Positions 53,806-62,629 of a DNA stretch of 64,000 nucleotides are shown piece after piece. Under the pieces are notes generated by a model. It had not been told where the DNA came from. It was given only the letters and a program-made list of their open reading frames with translations, and did no database searches. Location: NCBI GenBank assembly GCA_029980465.1, contig JARYIJ010000001.1:1488001-1552000 (forward strand). The letters run 5' to 3'. Every line of letters begins with the position of its first letter. The stretch's first letter is position 1. The position numbers and the translations under genes are program-made. The DNA comes from Pseudolabrys sp. GTDB lineage: Bacteria > Pseudomonadota > Alphaproteobacteria > Rhizobiales > Xanthobacteraceae.

Positions 53806-55130
53806 AGCTTCCGGCGCAGGTCGACGACGCGCTTGGCCTTGCCCATGGATCGCTCGATGCTGCCGGGTTTGACCGCGCGCACTGCGGTGGTGATGCCGAT
53901 CAGGCTCTTGATCTTGCCGGACAGATCGCGCTCGCAGGCACCGAACACGTCCTCGGCCACGTTGGGTCGTGCCTCGACGACCACGATGACGTCGTCGAGC
54001 CGGTCGGTGCGGCGCAGCTCGATGACGAAATGCGGCGCCAGCCGCGCGTCGGCGAGGATGATCTCCTCGATCTGACTTGGAAATACGTTGACGCCGCGCA
54101 CGATGAACATGTCGTCGGAACGGCCGATCACCTTGTCCATGCGGCGAAAACTGCGTGCGGTCGGCGGCAGCAGGCGTGACAGATCACGCGTGCGATAGCG
54201 GATCACCGGCATCGCTTCCTTGGTCAGCGACGTGAAAACCAGTTCACCGGTTTCGCCGTCCGGCAGGACCTCGCCGGTCCCGGGATCGACGACCTCGGGA
54301 TAGAAATGGTCTTCCCAGATCGTGCAGCCATCCTTCGTCTCGATGCATTCGCACGACACGCCGGGCCCGATCACTTCGGACAGGCCGTAATTGTCGATGG
54401 CGTGCATATCGAAGGCGTTCTCGATCTCGTCGCGCATCGCGTTGGTCCAGGGCTCGGCGCCGCACATCGCGATTTTCAACGAGCTGGCCCGCGGATCGAC
54501 TCCTTGTGCGCGAAATTCATCAAGGATCGCAAGAAGATAGCTTGGCGTGACAAAGATGACGTCGGGCCTGAAATCGCCGATCAGCTTGACCTGACGCTCG
54601 GTCATGCCGCCCGATACCGGTACCACCGTGAGCCCCAGATGTTCAGCGCCATGATGGAAGCCGAGGCCGCCGGTGAACAGCCCGTAGCCGTAGGAGTTCT
54701 GCGCCAGCATGCCGGGGCGGCACCCGGCCGCGCGCAAGCTGCGCGCGATGATCGACGCCCAGGTGTCGACGTCCCTGCGGCTGTAGCCGACCACCGTCGG
54801 CTTGCCGGTCGTGCCGGATGATGCATGAACGCGCAGCAATTGCTCGCGCGGCACCGCCATCAGGCCGAACGGATAATTCGCGCGCAGGTCGCTTTTCGAC
54901 GTGAACGGAAACTTGCGCAGGTCGGACAGCGTCTTCATGTCGTCGGGATGGACGCCGGCCTTGTCGAAGGCCTGCCGGTAGTGCGGCACGTTGTCGTAAA
55001 CGCGCGCGAGGGTCCACTTCAGCCGATCGAGCTGCAACGCCGAGATTTCGTCGCGCGATGCGACCTCGATCGGATCGAAGTCCTGTTTGCGTGGCGAAAG
55101 ATCAGCGCCTTTGAGCGTCAGCCCGGGCAT
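53802..55130 (-). CDS. PaaK-like aryl-CoA ligase
   Basis: A 442-residue adenylate-forming ligase of the phenylacetate-CoA ligase family. The AMP-binding loop is HASSGTTGKPTVVGYS; YGLSEVIGPGVSCEC is the second conserved block; the C-terminal domain has FIVRGVNVFPSQIE and the catalytic-Lys region SMGKAKRVVD. It activates an aromatic acid as AMP ester, then CoA thioester. It starts 1 bp after the stop of the DpgC-like gene, so the pair is one operon: the ligase would supply the acyl-CoA used by the dioxygenase. No paaABCDE or other phenylacetate genes are in the window, so plain phenylacetate may not be the substrate. Confidence 0.9.
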   Translation of the reverse strand: MPGLTLKGADLSPRKQDFDPIEVASRDEISALQLDRLKWTLARVYDNVPHYRQAFDKAGVHPDDMKTLSDLRKFPFTSKSDLRANYPFGLMAVPREQLLRVHASSGTTGKPTVVGYSRRDVDTWASIIARSLRAAGCRPGMLAQNSYGYGLFTGGLGFHHGAEHLGLTVVPVSGGMTERQVKLIGDFRPDVIFVTPSYLLAILDEFRAQGVDPRASSLKIAMCGAEPWTNAMRDEIENAFDMHAIDNYGLSEVIGPGVSCECIETKDGCTIWEDHFYPEVVDPGTGEVLPDGETGELVFTSLTKEAMPVIRYRTRDLSRLLPPTARSFRRMDKVIGRSDDMFIVRGVNVFPSQIEEIILADARLAPHFVIELRRTDRLDDVIVVVEARPNVAEDVFGACERDLSGKIKSLIGITTAVRAVKPGSIERSMGKAKRVVDLRRKL

Positions 55131-55131
55131 T

Positions 55132-56553
55132 TCAGATTTTCCGGTTCGCGGCGTTCCAGTGTCTCTCCAGGTTGGCGATCAGCGCCGGCGAATAGTGACA
55201 GTAGGCCTGCTCGCGGCAATAGACCGCCATGTAGCGGCGGAACAGATCGAGCGGTTCTTCGCCGACGCGCAGCGCGCGTCGATTGCCCGCGGCGCTGACG
55301 ACGCCCGACGAGGTGAAATCCTCGATCGTCTTCGTCACCGCGGCCGCGACCTCGCCGGGCGGCGCGATGACGTCGCAGATCAGGCGGCCCTCCGGGGTGT
55401 CGCAGTCGAAGCGGCGATCCATCATGATCGCCTGGCGGGCGGCGCGGGCGCCGACAAAGCGCGTCATGCGCAGGTTGGCAACGCCGGGAATGATGCCTTC
55501 CTTGCGGGCCGGCAGCGTCATGTAGGCGTCGCTGCCGGCGACGACGTAATCCATCGCCAGCAGATACTGGCAGCCGCCGCCGATGGCGAAGGTATCGAGC
55601 TGACAAATCCACGGCTTCTCCCGGGTGCCGCCGTAGACCTCGTCAGGGCCGTTCGGGCCGAACGCCACGCCGCGGAATATCTTGTTGACGATGCCCATGT
55701 CGCGCTCGATGTACCAGAGGTACGGGATCATGCCGCGATAGAGATGCGTCAGGTTGATGCCGGCGCAGAAGACGTTGCGTCCCCTGTATCTCGGGTGATC
55801 GACCTTGCCGCCGCGCAACACGCAGATCTCGCTCATCGGATCGAGGATGGCGATGTCGGCGGCGGTTTCGGTATCGGATAGCGTGTGGGCGTCCTCGGCG
55901 TTGAGATAGCGCGGATTCTGGATCGTCACGATCGCCGCCTTGCCCTGGCGCTCGACCCGCGCCGGGCCGAAGTCGATCATGCCGTCGGCTATGAACTTCG
56001 AGCCAAGCTCGATCGCGGCCGGCTTCGGCTTCAGCATCGCCTCGCATAAATGCATGCCGGTTTCAGCGTTGGCCAGCGCGTGCGCGAGAAAGATGCCCTG
56101 ATCGATCGCGACGCCGTCCTTTTCGCCCTGCAGGCCGCTGTCCGCCTCGATCTGCTTCCCGGTCGGTGTCAGTCCCGGCACCAGCTTCGCCGCGTCATGG
56201 CAAAGCTCGTCGACGCGCTTGAACGACGACAGGTTTTTCGTGAGCTGACGATAAATCCGGTCGACGTGAAGCATCAGGAAGCGCTCGCGCGCGCTCCGCG
56301 CGTTGAGCTGGATCACGCCGGCGGCGAGCTGCTGCGCCTTGTTCCGCTTCGGCTTGTTCGGCAGCTTCGCCATGAAGGCCGCCGCCTCGCGCCAATATTT
56401 CGTCGCGGCGGCGGCGTCGCGCTTATAGTGCCCGCTGAACGTCAGAGCCTTCATCCAGGCCGCACCCGATTTCGGCGGCAGCCCGGCGTTACCGAAGATC
56501 GCCTTGGGATCGCTTTGATCGGCGGGGTTGTTCTTGGTGGACGAACCTTCCAT
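55132..56553 (-). CDS. DpgC-like crotonase-fold dioxygenase
   Basis: A 473-residue protein. The C-terminal 280 residues are a crotonase fold, with oxyanion-hole segments FCAGINLTH (262-270) and FAIGGGCQ (322-329) and the helix KEGIIPGVANLRM. The N-terminal 195 residues are an extra helical domain. This architecture and the motifs LRGGKVDHPRYRGRNVFCAGINL are those of DpgC, the cofactor- and metal-free (3,5-dihydroxyphenyl)acetyl-CoA 1,2-dioxygenase of glycopeptide antibiotic producers, and not of ordinary enoyl-CoA hydratases. Glu220, Arg284 and Gln329 may correspond to DpgC substrate and oxygen-site residues; alignment would settle this. Operon with a PaaK-like ligase downstream and nth upstream. 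Confidence 0.8.
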   Translation of the reverse strand: MEGSSTKNNPADQSDPKAIFGNAGLPPKSGAAWMKALTFSGHYKRDAAAATKYWREAAAFMAKLPNKPKRNKAQQLAAGVIQLNARSARERFLMLHVDRIYRQLTKNLSSFKRVDELCHDAAKLVPGLTPTGKQIEADSGLQGEKDGVAIDQGIFLAHALANAETGMHLCEAMLKPKPAAIELGSKFIADGMIDFGPARVERQGKAAIVTIQNPRYLNAEDAHTLSDTETAADIAILDPMSEICVLRGGKVDHPRYRGRNVFCAGINLTHLYRGMIPYLWYIERDMGIVNKIFRGVAFGPNGPDEVYGGTREKPWICQLDTFAIGGGCQYLLAMDYVVAGSDAYMTLPARKEGIIPGVANLRMTRFVGARAARQAIMMDRRFDCDTPEGRLICDVIAPPGEVAAAVTKTIEDFTSSGVVSAAGNRRALRVGEEPLDLFRRYMAVYCREQAYCHYSPALIANLERHWNAANRKI

Positions 56554-56565
56554 CGACGCGCTCCC

Positions 56566-57345
56566 TCATGATGTTTTTTGCAGGATTATTTTGCCCGGCC
56601 ATTTGCACAGGTCGTTGATGATACATTTCTCGCACAACGGCTTCCGGGCGACGCAGGTGTAACGGCCGTGCAGAATCAGCCAATGGTGCGCGTGGTGCTT
56701 GTATTCTGCCGGAACCACGTGTTCGAGTTTCTGCTCAACCTCGAGCGGCGTTTTGCCCGGCGCCATGCCGGTGCGATTGCCGACGCGGAAGATGTGAGTG
56801 TCGACCGCGATGGTCGGCTCGCCGAAGGCGATATTGAGAACCACGTTCGCGGTCTTGCGGCCGACGCCGGGCAATTCCTCGAGCGCCTCGCGCGATTGCG
56901 GCACCTCGCCGCCGTGCTCGTCGATGAGCTTGCGTGACAACGCGATGACATTCTTCGCCTTGGTCCTGAACAGGCCGATCGTCTTGATCATCTCGCGGAC
57001 CCTGGTCTCGCCGAGCTTGACCATCTTCTGCGGCGTATCGGCCGCCGCAAAAAGCGCCGGCGTCGCCTTGTTGACGCCGGCGTCGGTTGCCTGCGCCGAC
57101 AACACGACGGCAACCAGCAGCGTGAACGGATTGATGTGACGAAGCTCGCCCATCGGTTCCGGATTGGCCTGCTTGAAGCGGCGGAACGCTTCCTCGATCT
57201 CGGCACTTGTCCAGGGAGGAAGGTCGGCGTGAGCCGCCTCGACGTCCGCGGCGTGCCGCCTGGCCGGACCTTTGACCCTGACCTTCGGCTTGCCCGGGCG
57301 CGGTTTCGCCTTGGCTTGCCGTTTCGCTGTCCTTCCTCGTGCCAT
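56566..57345 (-). CDS. nth: Endonuclease III
   Basis: A 259-residue DNA glycosylase/AP lyase that removes oxidised pyrimidines. The helix-hairpin-helix with catalytic Lys is LPGVGRKTANVVL, the catalytic Asp is in VDTHIFRVGNR, and the 4Fe-4S loop is C-x6-C-x2-C-x5-C near the C-terminus. A basic N-terminal extension of about 35 residues (RGRTAKRQAKAKPRPGKPK) precedes the core. ATG 57345 is used rather than the TTG two codons earlier. Only 12 bp separate it from the DpgC-like gene, so that operon may be read from the nth promoter. Divergent from DUF2244, 21 bp away. Confidence 0.95.
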   Translation of the reverse strand: MARGRTAKRQAKAKPRPGKPKVRVKGPARRHAADVEAAHADLPPWTSAEIEEAFRRFKQANPEPMGELRHINPFTLLVAVVLSAQATDAGVNKATPALFAAADTPQKMVKLGETRVREMIKTIGLFRTKAKNVIALSRKLIDEHGGEVPQSREALEELPGVGRKTANVVLNIAFGEPTIAVDTHIFRVGNRTGMAPGKTPLEVEQKLEHVVPAEYKHHAHHWLILHGRYTCVARKPLCEKCIINDLCKWPGKIILQKTS

Positions 57346-57366
57346 GATCAACGCTATACTGACGCC

Positions 57367-57876
57367 ATGACCTCAGACAATCGCGACGAGGAGCTCGAGC
57401 CGATCTTCGAGGCGCGGATTACGCCGTACCGGTCGCTGTCCCGCACTGGCTTCTTTGTTTTGATGAGCATCTTCACGGTCGTGAATTTCACCGCCGGCAT
57501 CATGTTCTATCTGGCCGGCGCCTGGCCCGTATTTGGCTTCTGCGGGCTCGACGTCCTGCTGCTCTATTGGGCCTTCAAGATCAACTATCGCGCCGCGGCA
57601 GCTTACGAGCTGGTACGGGTTACCCCGGTCGAGTTGCGGGTGCGCAAGGTCAGCCATCGCGGCCGCATCCGGGAATGGGTGCTCAACCCGCTCTGGGTCA
57701 CGCTCGACAAGGTCAGTCACGAGGAATTCGGCATCGAGCACCTGTTTCTGGTATCGCGCGGCAAGCGTCTGGTGATCGCCAATTTCCTCGGCCCGGACGA
57801 GAAGGCTTCGTTTGCTCAAGCACTTAGCGAGGCGCTCTGGACCGCGAAGCGCGGCGTGACCCGCACGCCCGCCTGA
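57367..57876 (+). CDS. DUF2244-family membrane protein
   Basis: A 169-residue protein with two transmembrane segments (about residues 26-48 and 52-70) followed by a soluble beta-rich domain (VELRVRKVSHRGRIREWVLNPLWVTLD). Matches the DUF2244 integral membrane family; function unknown. In many alphaproteobacteria it sits near nth or cytochrome oxidase genes. It diverges from nth with only 21 bp between start codons. Confidence 0.85.
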   Translation: MTSDNRDEELEPIFEARITPYRSLSRTGFFVLMSIFTVVNFTAGIMFYLAGAWPVFGFCGLDVLLLYWAFKINYRAAAAYELVRVTPVELRVRKVSHRGRIREWVLNPLWVTLDKVSHEEFGIEHLFLVSRGKRLVIANFLGPDEKASFAQALSEALWTAKRGVTRTPA

Positions 57877-57925
57877 TACAGAAATCGGGTGGGCGGCCGC
57901 TGGCGCTCGCCCTAGATAACAGGGC

Positions 57926-58843
57926 ATGACATACGCCCTGGACACCATGACCGCCCCCGCCCTGCCGACCGCGCGCCGCCAGCCCGACCTGGCCGAGCTC
58001 AAGACCGCCGCCGCCGACTATGACGTGGTGCGGCGCGCCATCGCCCATATCCGTGGCAACTGGCGCTCGCAGCCGGAAATCGGCGCGATCGCCCATGCCG
58101 CCGGCGTCAGCGAAACCGACCTGCACCATCTGTTTCGCCGCTGGTGCGGCCTGAGCCCGAAGGCTTTTCTTCAGGCCCTGACGCTCGAGCGGGCGCGGTC
58201 GTTGCTGCGGTCGTCGGCCAGCGTCCTGGAAACCTCCTATGAGGTCGGCCTGTCCGGCCCAGGACGCCTGCACGATCTGTTCGTCACGCACGAGGCGATG
58301 TCGCCCGGCGAATGGAAAGCCGGCGGCGAAGGGCTGACGCTCACCTACGGCTTCCATCCCTCGCCGTTCGGCATGGCGCTGGTCATGACGACGCCGCGCG
58401 GCCTCGCCGGCCTCGCGCTCGCCGACGCCGGCAAGGAGCGCGTGATCCTCAGAGACATGAAGTCACGCTGGCCGCGCGCCACCTACGTCGAGGACCCGGC
58501 GGCGACCGCCGCGACGGCGAAGCGCATCTTCGATCAAAGCCTGTGGCGCAAGGACCGGCCGCTCCGCATCATCCTGATCGGCACCGATTTCGAAGTGCGG
58601 GTATGGGAGAAGCTGCTCGAAGTGCCGATGGGGCAGCTCACGACGTATTCGGATCTCGCGGCGCGTGCCGGCGCGCCAAAAGGCGCGCGCGCGGTCGGCG
58701 CCGCGGTCGGAAAAAATCCGATCTGCTTCGTCGTGCCGTGCCATCGCGTCGTCGGCAAGGCCGGTGACATCACTGGCTATCATTGGGGACTGACGCGCAA
58801 ACGCGCCATGCTCGGCTGGGAAGCTGGCCAGTCGGCGGCATAA
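57926..58843 (+). CDS. AraC-type HTH plus O6-alkylguanine-DNA alkyltransferase fusion
   Basis: A 305-residue two-domain protein. Residues about 30-125 are an AraC-type helix-turn-helix region (IGAIAHAAGVSETDLHHLFRRWCGLSPKAFLQ). Residues about 135-300 are a methylguanine methyltransferase with the acceptor Cys in VVPCHRVVG and the Arg finger in GARAVGAAVGKNP. This is the Ada layout without the N-terminal zinc domain that senses methyl phosphotriesters. It repairs O6-methylguanine and may regulate genes, but the usual Ada activation switch is missing. ATG 57947 is an alternative start. Confidence 0.9.
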   Translation: MTYALDTMTAPALPTARRQPDLAELKTAAADYDVVRRAIAHIRGNWRSQPEIGAIAHAAGVSETDLHHLFRRWCGLSPKAFLQALTLERARSLLRSSASVLETSYEVGLSGPGRLHDLFVTHEAMSPGEWKAGGEGLTLTYGFHPSPFGMALVMTTPRGLAGLALADAGKERVILRDMKSRWPRATYVEDPAATAATAKRIFDQSLWRKDRPLRIILIGTDFEVRVWEKLLEVPMGQLTTYSDLAARAGAPKGARAVGAAVGKNPICFVVPCHRVVGKAGDITGYHWGLTRKRAMLGWEAGQSAA

Positions 58844-58975
58844 GCCGAAATCGCAGGAACTCTGCTCATTCTGTGCCATGCCCCGGAACCGGGGAACGCC
58901 CTCCTGTTCCCCCGGTTGGCGTAACGCGGCCTTTCCATGGGCGCGTGACGTCCAACAATCTCGAGGAGGCGAACT

Positions 58976-59362
58976 ATGCGTATGACTCTGATTGCGACAG
59001 CCGCGGTTCTGGCGCTGGCGCCTGCCGCGGCATTCGCGCAAGCGTCGACGGCGGGCGGCGCCGTCGGTGGCGCTGTCGTCGGCGGCGCTGTTGGCGGGCC
59101 GGTCGGCGCTGTGGTTGGCGCCGGCGTCGGCGCGACGGTAGGCGCGGCGGCAGAGCCGCCGGCTCCGGTCATCACCTACGTGCAGCGCGAGGACATTCCA
59201 TCCGTCGCCGTGCAGGAGCAGGTCGTCGTCGGCGAGCCATTGCCGGCCACGGTCGAGCTGCACACGATCCCGAAATATCAGCACTACCGCTTTGCGGTCG
59301 TGAACCATCAGCGGGTAATCGTCGAGCCGCGGACTCGCAAGGTCGTGAAGATCATCGACTGA
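58976..59362 (+). CDS. Secreted DUF1236-type protein with glycine zipper
   Basis: A 128-residue protein with a signal peptide (MRMTLIATAAVLALAPAAAFAQA, cleavage near residue 22). A glycine-zipper stretch from about 25 to 58 (repeats of G-G-A-V-G-G) may insert in a membrane or oligomerise. The C-terminal domain ends YHYRFAVVNHQRVIVEP-like (actual: HYRFAVVNHQRVIVEP), the DUF1236 pattern. Such proteins are abundant in Bradyrhizobium and relatives and of unknown function. GGAGG precedes the start. Confidence 0.8.
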   Translation: MRMTLIATAAVLALAPAAAFAQASTAGGAVGGAVVGGAVGGPVGAVVGAGVGATVGAAAEPPAPVITYVQREDIPSVAVQEQVVVGEPLPATVELHTIPKYQHYRFAVVNHQRVIVEPRTRKVVKIID

Positions 59363-59377
59363 TCCGCACGCACACAG

Positions 59378-59404
59378 GACCCCGCCGGCACACCCGGCGG
59401 GGTC
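59378..59404. terminator. Bidirectional hairpin between DUF1236 gene and gpmA
   Basis: An 11-bp perfect stem (GACCCCGCCGG with CCGGCGGGGTC) and 5-base loop. It reaches the gpmA stop codon. No T run is visible on the plus side, but the position between convergent genes suggests termination. Confidence 0.65.
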
Positions 59405-60027
59405 TATGCCGCGAGGTCAATCTTGTCGGCGACGGTCGAGTCAGCGTTGAGCCGGTAGATCATCGGCACGCCGGTCTCGAGATTGAGCTTGGTGATGCTT
59501 TCGGTGGTGTGGCGATCGAGCACCATCACGAGCGCGCGCAGCGAATTGCCGTGCGCGGCGACGAGCACGCGCTCGCCGCGCAGCACGCGCGGCAGGATGT
59601 CCTGGATGTAATACGGCAGCACGCGCGCCGCGGTGTCGCGCAGGCTCTCGCCACCCGGCGGCGCGACGTCGTAACTACGGCGCCAGATGTGGACCTGCTC
59701 TTCGCCCCACTTGGCGCGGGCGTCGTCCTTGTTGAGGCCGGAGAGATCGCCGTAGTCGCGCTCGTTGAGCGCCTGATTGCGGATCACCGGAACGGCCGGC
59801 TGGCCAAGCTCGTCGAGCATGATCTGCAGCGTGCGCTGCGCGCGCTTGAGCGCCGAGGTGTAGGCGATATCGAACTTGAGGCCTTGCGCCTTGAGCTTGC
59901 GGCCCGCCTCCTGCGCTTCCCCGACGCCCTGCTCGGTCAGATCGACGTCGCGCCAGCCGGTGAACAGGTTCTTCAGATTCCACTCGCTCTGGCCATGGCG
60001 CACGAGGACGAGAACGCGGTCGGTCAT
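59404..60027 (-). CDS. gpmA: 2,3-bisphosphoglycerate-dependent phosphoglycerate mutase
   Basis: A 207-residue histidine phosphatase-fold mutase interconverting 3- and 2-phosphoglycerate. The phospho-His is in [13 protein letters not shown]; the Glu is in [23 protein letters not shown] holds the second His. Length is the short alphaproteobacterial form. ATG 60027 gives [12 protein letters not shown]. Downstream of dapB on the same strand. Confidence 0.95.
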   Translation of the reverse strand: MTDRVLVLVRHGQSEWNLKNLFTGWRDVDLTEQGVGEAQEAGRKLKAQGLKFDIAYTSALKRAQRTLQIMLDELGQPAVPVIRNQALNERDYGDLSGLNKDDARAKWGEEQVHIWRRSYDVAPPGGESLRDTAARVLPYYIQDILPRVLRGERVLVAAHGNSLRALVMVLDRHTTESITKLNLETGVPMIYRLNADSTVADKIDLAA

Positions 60028-60079
60028 CGATCGTTCCTTCACTGACGGGCTGGTTCGCTGACGGACCTGGAAGCCCTTG

Positions 60080-60895
60080 CTAGAAATCCTTGAGACCGAG
60101 CACGTCGGTCATCGAATAAAGGCCCGGCTTCTGGTTGCGCGCCCACAGCGCGGCATGCAGCGCGCCGCTGGCGAAGATCATGCGGTCCTCGGCCTTATGG
60201 GTGAGCTCGATGCGCTCGGCGGGCCCGGCGAAAATCACGCTGTGCTCGCCGACCACGGTGCCACCGCGCAGGCTGGCGAAACCGATGCCGCCGGCGGGCC
60301 GCACGCCAGTATGGCCTTCGCGGCTCATGAGCGAATGCTTGTCGAGCGGAATGCCGCGGCCCTCGGCCGCCGCGCGACCCAGCATCAGCGCCGTGCCGGA
60401 CGGCGCGTCGATCTTCTTGTTGTGATGCATCTCAAGAATTTCGATATCGAACGAAGCATCGAGCGTTTTGGCGACACGGCGCGTGAGCGCGGCGAGCAGA
60501 TTGACGCCGAGACTCATGTTGCCAGACTTGACGATGATGGCGCGCTTCGCCGCGTCCTTGATCTTCTCCTCGTCGGCGGCGGTGAGCCCCGTCGTGCCGA
60601 TGACATGGACCTTGCCGTGCCTGGCTGCGGTTTCGGCATAGGCGACCGTCGCCGCCGGGATGGTGAAGTCGATGATGCCGTCGACACCGCCGACGATCGC
60701 GGCTGCATCGCCGGTCAGCTTGATATGGTTTTCGCCGAGGCCCGCCAGAAGTCCGGCATCCCGGCCGAGCAGCGGCGAGCGCGCGTCTTCCAGCGCGGCG
60801 GCGAGCGTGAGGCCCCTCGCCTCGGCGATCGCCTTGATGAGCGTGCGCCCCATGCGCCCGCCGGCGCCCGCCACCATCAGCCGCATGTCGGACAT
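60080..60895 (-). CDS. dapB: 4-hydroxy-tetrahydrodipicolinate reductase
   Basis: A 271-residue NAD(P)H enzyme of lysine and diaminopimelate synthesis. The Rossmann motif is [13 protein letters not shown] at the N-terminus; the substrate site [15 protein letters not shown] carries the catalytic His and Lys. The order dapB-gpmA is common in Rhizobiales. The frame extends upstream to 60940 but [13 protein letters not shown] is the family start. Confidence 0.96.
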   Translation of the reverse strand: MSDMRLMVAGAGGRMGRTLIKAIAEARGLTLAAALEDARSPLLGRDAGLLAGLGENHIKLTGDAAAIVGGVDGIIDFTIPAATVAYAETAARHGKVHVIGTTGLTAADEEKIKDAAKRAIIVKSGNMSLGVNLLAALTRRVAKTLDASFDIEILEMHHNKKIDAPSGTALMLGRAAAEGRGIPLDKHSLMSREGHTGVRPAGGIGFASLRGGTVVGEHSVIFAGPAERIELTHKAEDRMIFASGALHAALWARNQKPGLYSMTDVLGLKDF

Positions 60896-60952
60896 GTCGT
60901 CGTCTCCCGTGCGGCGCGGGTATAGCGTGCCGTCCGCCAAAAGGCGACCGCG

Positions 60953-61255
60953 CTAAAGTGACGGCCCGTCGTAGCCTTCGAGAACGACGAGGTCGGCGCT
61001 GGCCGCCCGCAAGCGCAGCGCTTTGGCCGCGTCGTATTCCGGCGAGCGATAGCAGGCGAGCGCCGCCTCATGGCTCGGAAACTCGACGACGATGACGCGC
61101 GGGCGCAGCGCGCCTTCCATCTGGTCGACCTTGCCGCCGCGCGTGAGAAACCGGCCACCGAACTTGCGGAACGGAACCGCCAGCGCCTCGCGGTATTTCT
61201 GGTATCCGGCCGGGTCCGTGACGTCGACACAGGCGACCCAATATCCTTTCGGCAT
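60953..61255 (-). CDS. DUF1330-family protein
   Basis: A 100-residue dimeric ferredoxin-like-fold protein (KGYWVACVDVTDPAGYQKY, RVIVVEFPSHEAALACYRSPEY). Function unknown, sometimes compared with antibiotic biosynthesis monooxygenases of similar fold. The ATG directly follows the pyrF stop, so it is in the same operon. Confidence 0.88.
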   Translation of the reverse strand: MPKGYWVACVDVTDPAGYQKYREALAVPFRKFGGRFLTRGGKVDQMEGALRPRVIVVEFPSHEAALACYRSPEYDAAKALRLRAASADLVVLEGYDGPSL

Positions 61256-61966
61256 TCAGCCCTCCCTTGCGCTTTCGATGTCGGCGACGATCGACGCGGC
61301 CGCCGCCTTCGGATCGGCGGCTTCGGTGACCGGCCGGCCGACGACGAGATAGTCGGCGCCGGCGGCGATCGCCTTGGCCGGCGTCATGATGCGTTTCTGG
61401 TCGCCGGTCGCGCTGCCGGCCGGGCGAATGCCGGGCGTCACCAGCAGCATGCCGGAGCCGACGATCCGGCGCAGTGCCGCGGCTTCCTCGGGCGAACAGA
61501 CGAGGCCATCGATCCCCGCCTCCTTCGCCTGCGCCGCGCGCCGCGCCGCAAGGTCGCGCACGTTGAGCCGGTACCCCGCCTCGGCGAGATCGTTGTCGTC
61601 GTACGACGTGAGGACAGTCACCGCGAGAATCCTGAGCCCCGACGATCCCGTGCCCGCAACCGCCGCCTTCATCGTCTGCGGATAGGCATGCACCGTCAGA
61701 AACATCGCGCCGCTTTTGGCGACGCTCGCCGCACCTTTCTCGACTGTATTGCCGATGTCGTGGAGCTTGAGATCGAGGAACACCTGCTTGCCCTGATCGA
61801 CCAACTCGCGCGTGAGCGCGAGACCGCCCGCGTAAGCGAGCTGATAGCCGATCTTGTAGAACGTCGCGGCGTCGCCGATCCGCTTCACCAGATCGCGCGC
61901 CGTTTCCACCGACGGCACGTCGAGCGCAACGATCAGGCGATCTCGGGCTTTCAATTCGGTCCTCAC
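61256..61966 (-). CDS. pyrF: Orotidine 5'-phosphate decarboxylase
   Basis: A 236-residue TIM barrel that decarboxylates OMP to [12 protein letters not shown] at the start, the catalytic Lys/Asp block [13 protein letters not shown], and VVGRPVTEA at the phosphate site are present. It starts with GTG at 61966, overlapping the stop of the upstream flavin reductase gene by 4 bp (GTGA). Followed without a gap by the DUF1330 gene. Confidence 0.97.
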   Translation of the reverse strand: MRTELKARDRLIVALDVPSVETARDLVKRIGDAATFYKIGYQLAYAGGLALTRELVDQGKQVFLDLKLHDIGNTVEKGAASVAKSGAMFLTVHAYPQTMKAAVAGTGSSGLRILAVTVLTSYDDNDLAEAGYRLNVRDLAARRAAQAKEAGIDGLVCSPEEAAALRRIVGSGMLLVTPGIRPAGSATGDQKRIMTPAKAIAAGADYLVVGRPVTEAADPKAAAASIVADIESAREG

Positions 61967-62544
61967 ATCATGTCTCGCGTGATTTCGACCATGCGCGCCA
62001 GCTCACTGCGTAACGCGGCGGCAAGCCCGATGCTGGAAAGATTACCCATCTCATCGAACGCCTGCGCGGCATGAGGCACAGCGACCTGCTCCGGCAGCAC
62101 CAGCGCGCCGCAGCCGAGCGTCAGGATTTGCCGCAACGCCATCAGGCCCGCCTGCCCGCCGGCGAATTCGGTCGAGGCGGAGGCGATCGCGAAAATGCGG
62201 TGGCGAAACGCCGCGTAGGGCGGATCGCCGCGCTCGCGTGCCTGCGAAACCCAATCGATCGTGTTCTTGAGAAGCGGCGAGACCGAGCCGTTGTATTCCG
62301 GGCTGGCGATGAATACGCCCTGATGCGCCGTGAAGAGCTGCTTGAGACGCACCGCATTGCCGTGCGGACCGCCCCTCATCTCGTCGTCCGGATCGTAGAG
62401 CGGCAGCGGAAAATCCTCGAGCGAGATGCGCGTGACCTCGGCGTCGAGCAGCGTCAGCTCCTTGGCGGCCAGCGCCGCAAGCCGCGCGTTGAAGGAGCCG
62501 GAGCGCAGCGAACCGGGAATGACGAGGATTTTGGGTGCGGCCAT
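61963..62544 (-). CDS. NADPH-dependent FMN reductase family protein
   Basis: A 193-residue flavodoxin-like reductase. The FMN phosphate loop is [15 protein letters not shown] at residues 8-23, and [18 protein letters not shown] is the family motif. Related to chromate, azo and quinone reductases; the physiological substrate is unknown. Overlaps pyrF. Confidence 0.92.
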   Translation of the reverse strand: MAAPKILVIPGSLRSGSFNARLAALAAKELTLLDAEVTRISLEDFPLPLYDPDDEMRGGPHGNAVRLKQLFTAHQGVFIASPEYNGSVSPLLKNTIDWVSQARERGDPPYAAFRHRIFAIASASTEFAGGQAGLMALRQILTLGCGALVLPEQVAVPHAAQAFDEMGNLSSIGLAAALRSELARMVEITRDMM

Positions 62545-62579
62545 CCGGCATCCATATCACGCGGCGTCCGGAAACAGGA

Positions 62580-62600
62580 ATGCCCGGCGCAGCCGGGCAT
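62580..62600 (-). terminator. Hairpin downstream of pmtA
   Basis: A 9-bp perfect stem (ATGCCCGGC with GCCGGGCAT) and 3-base loop, 30 bp past the pmtA stop. On the minus strand TCCTGTTTCC follows, a poor T run; it may be a REP half unit. Confidence 0.5.
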
Positions 62601-62629
62601 CGCAGCATCGAACGCAACGAATGGCCGGT

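Noticed and set aside
55132..56553. Ordinary enoyl-CoA hydratase or benzoyl-CoA pathway (BoxC-type) enzyme
   Set aside because: The 195-residue helical N-terminal domain and the RYRGRNVFCAGINLTH block fit DpgC. No box genes lie nearby. Some doubt remains without an alignment.
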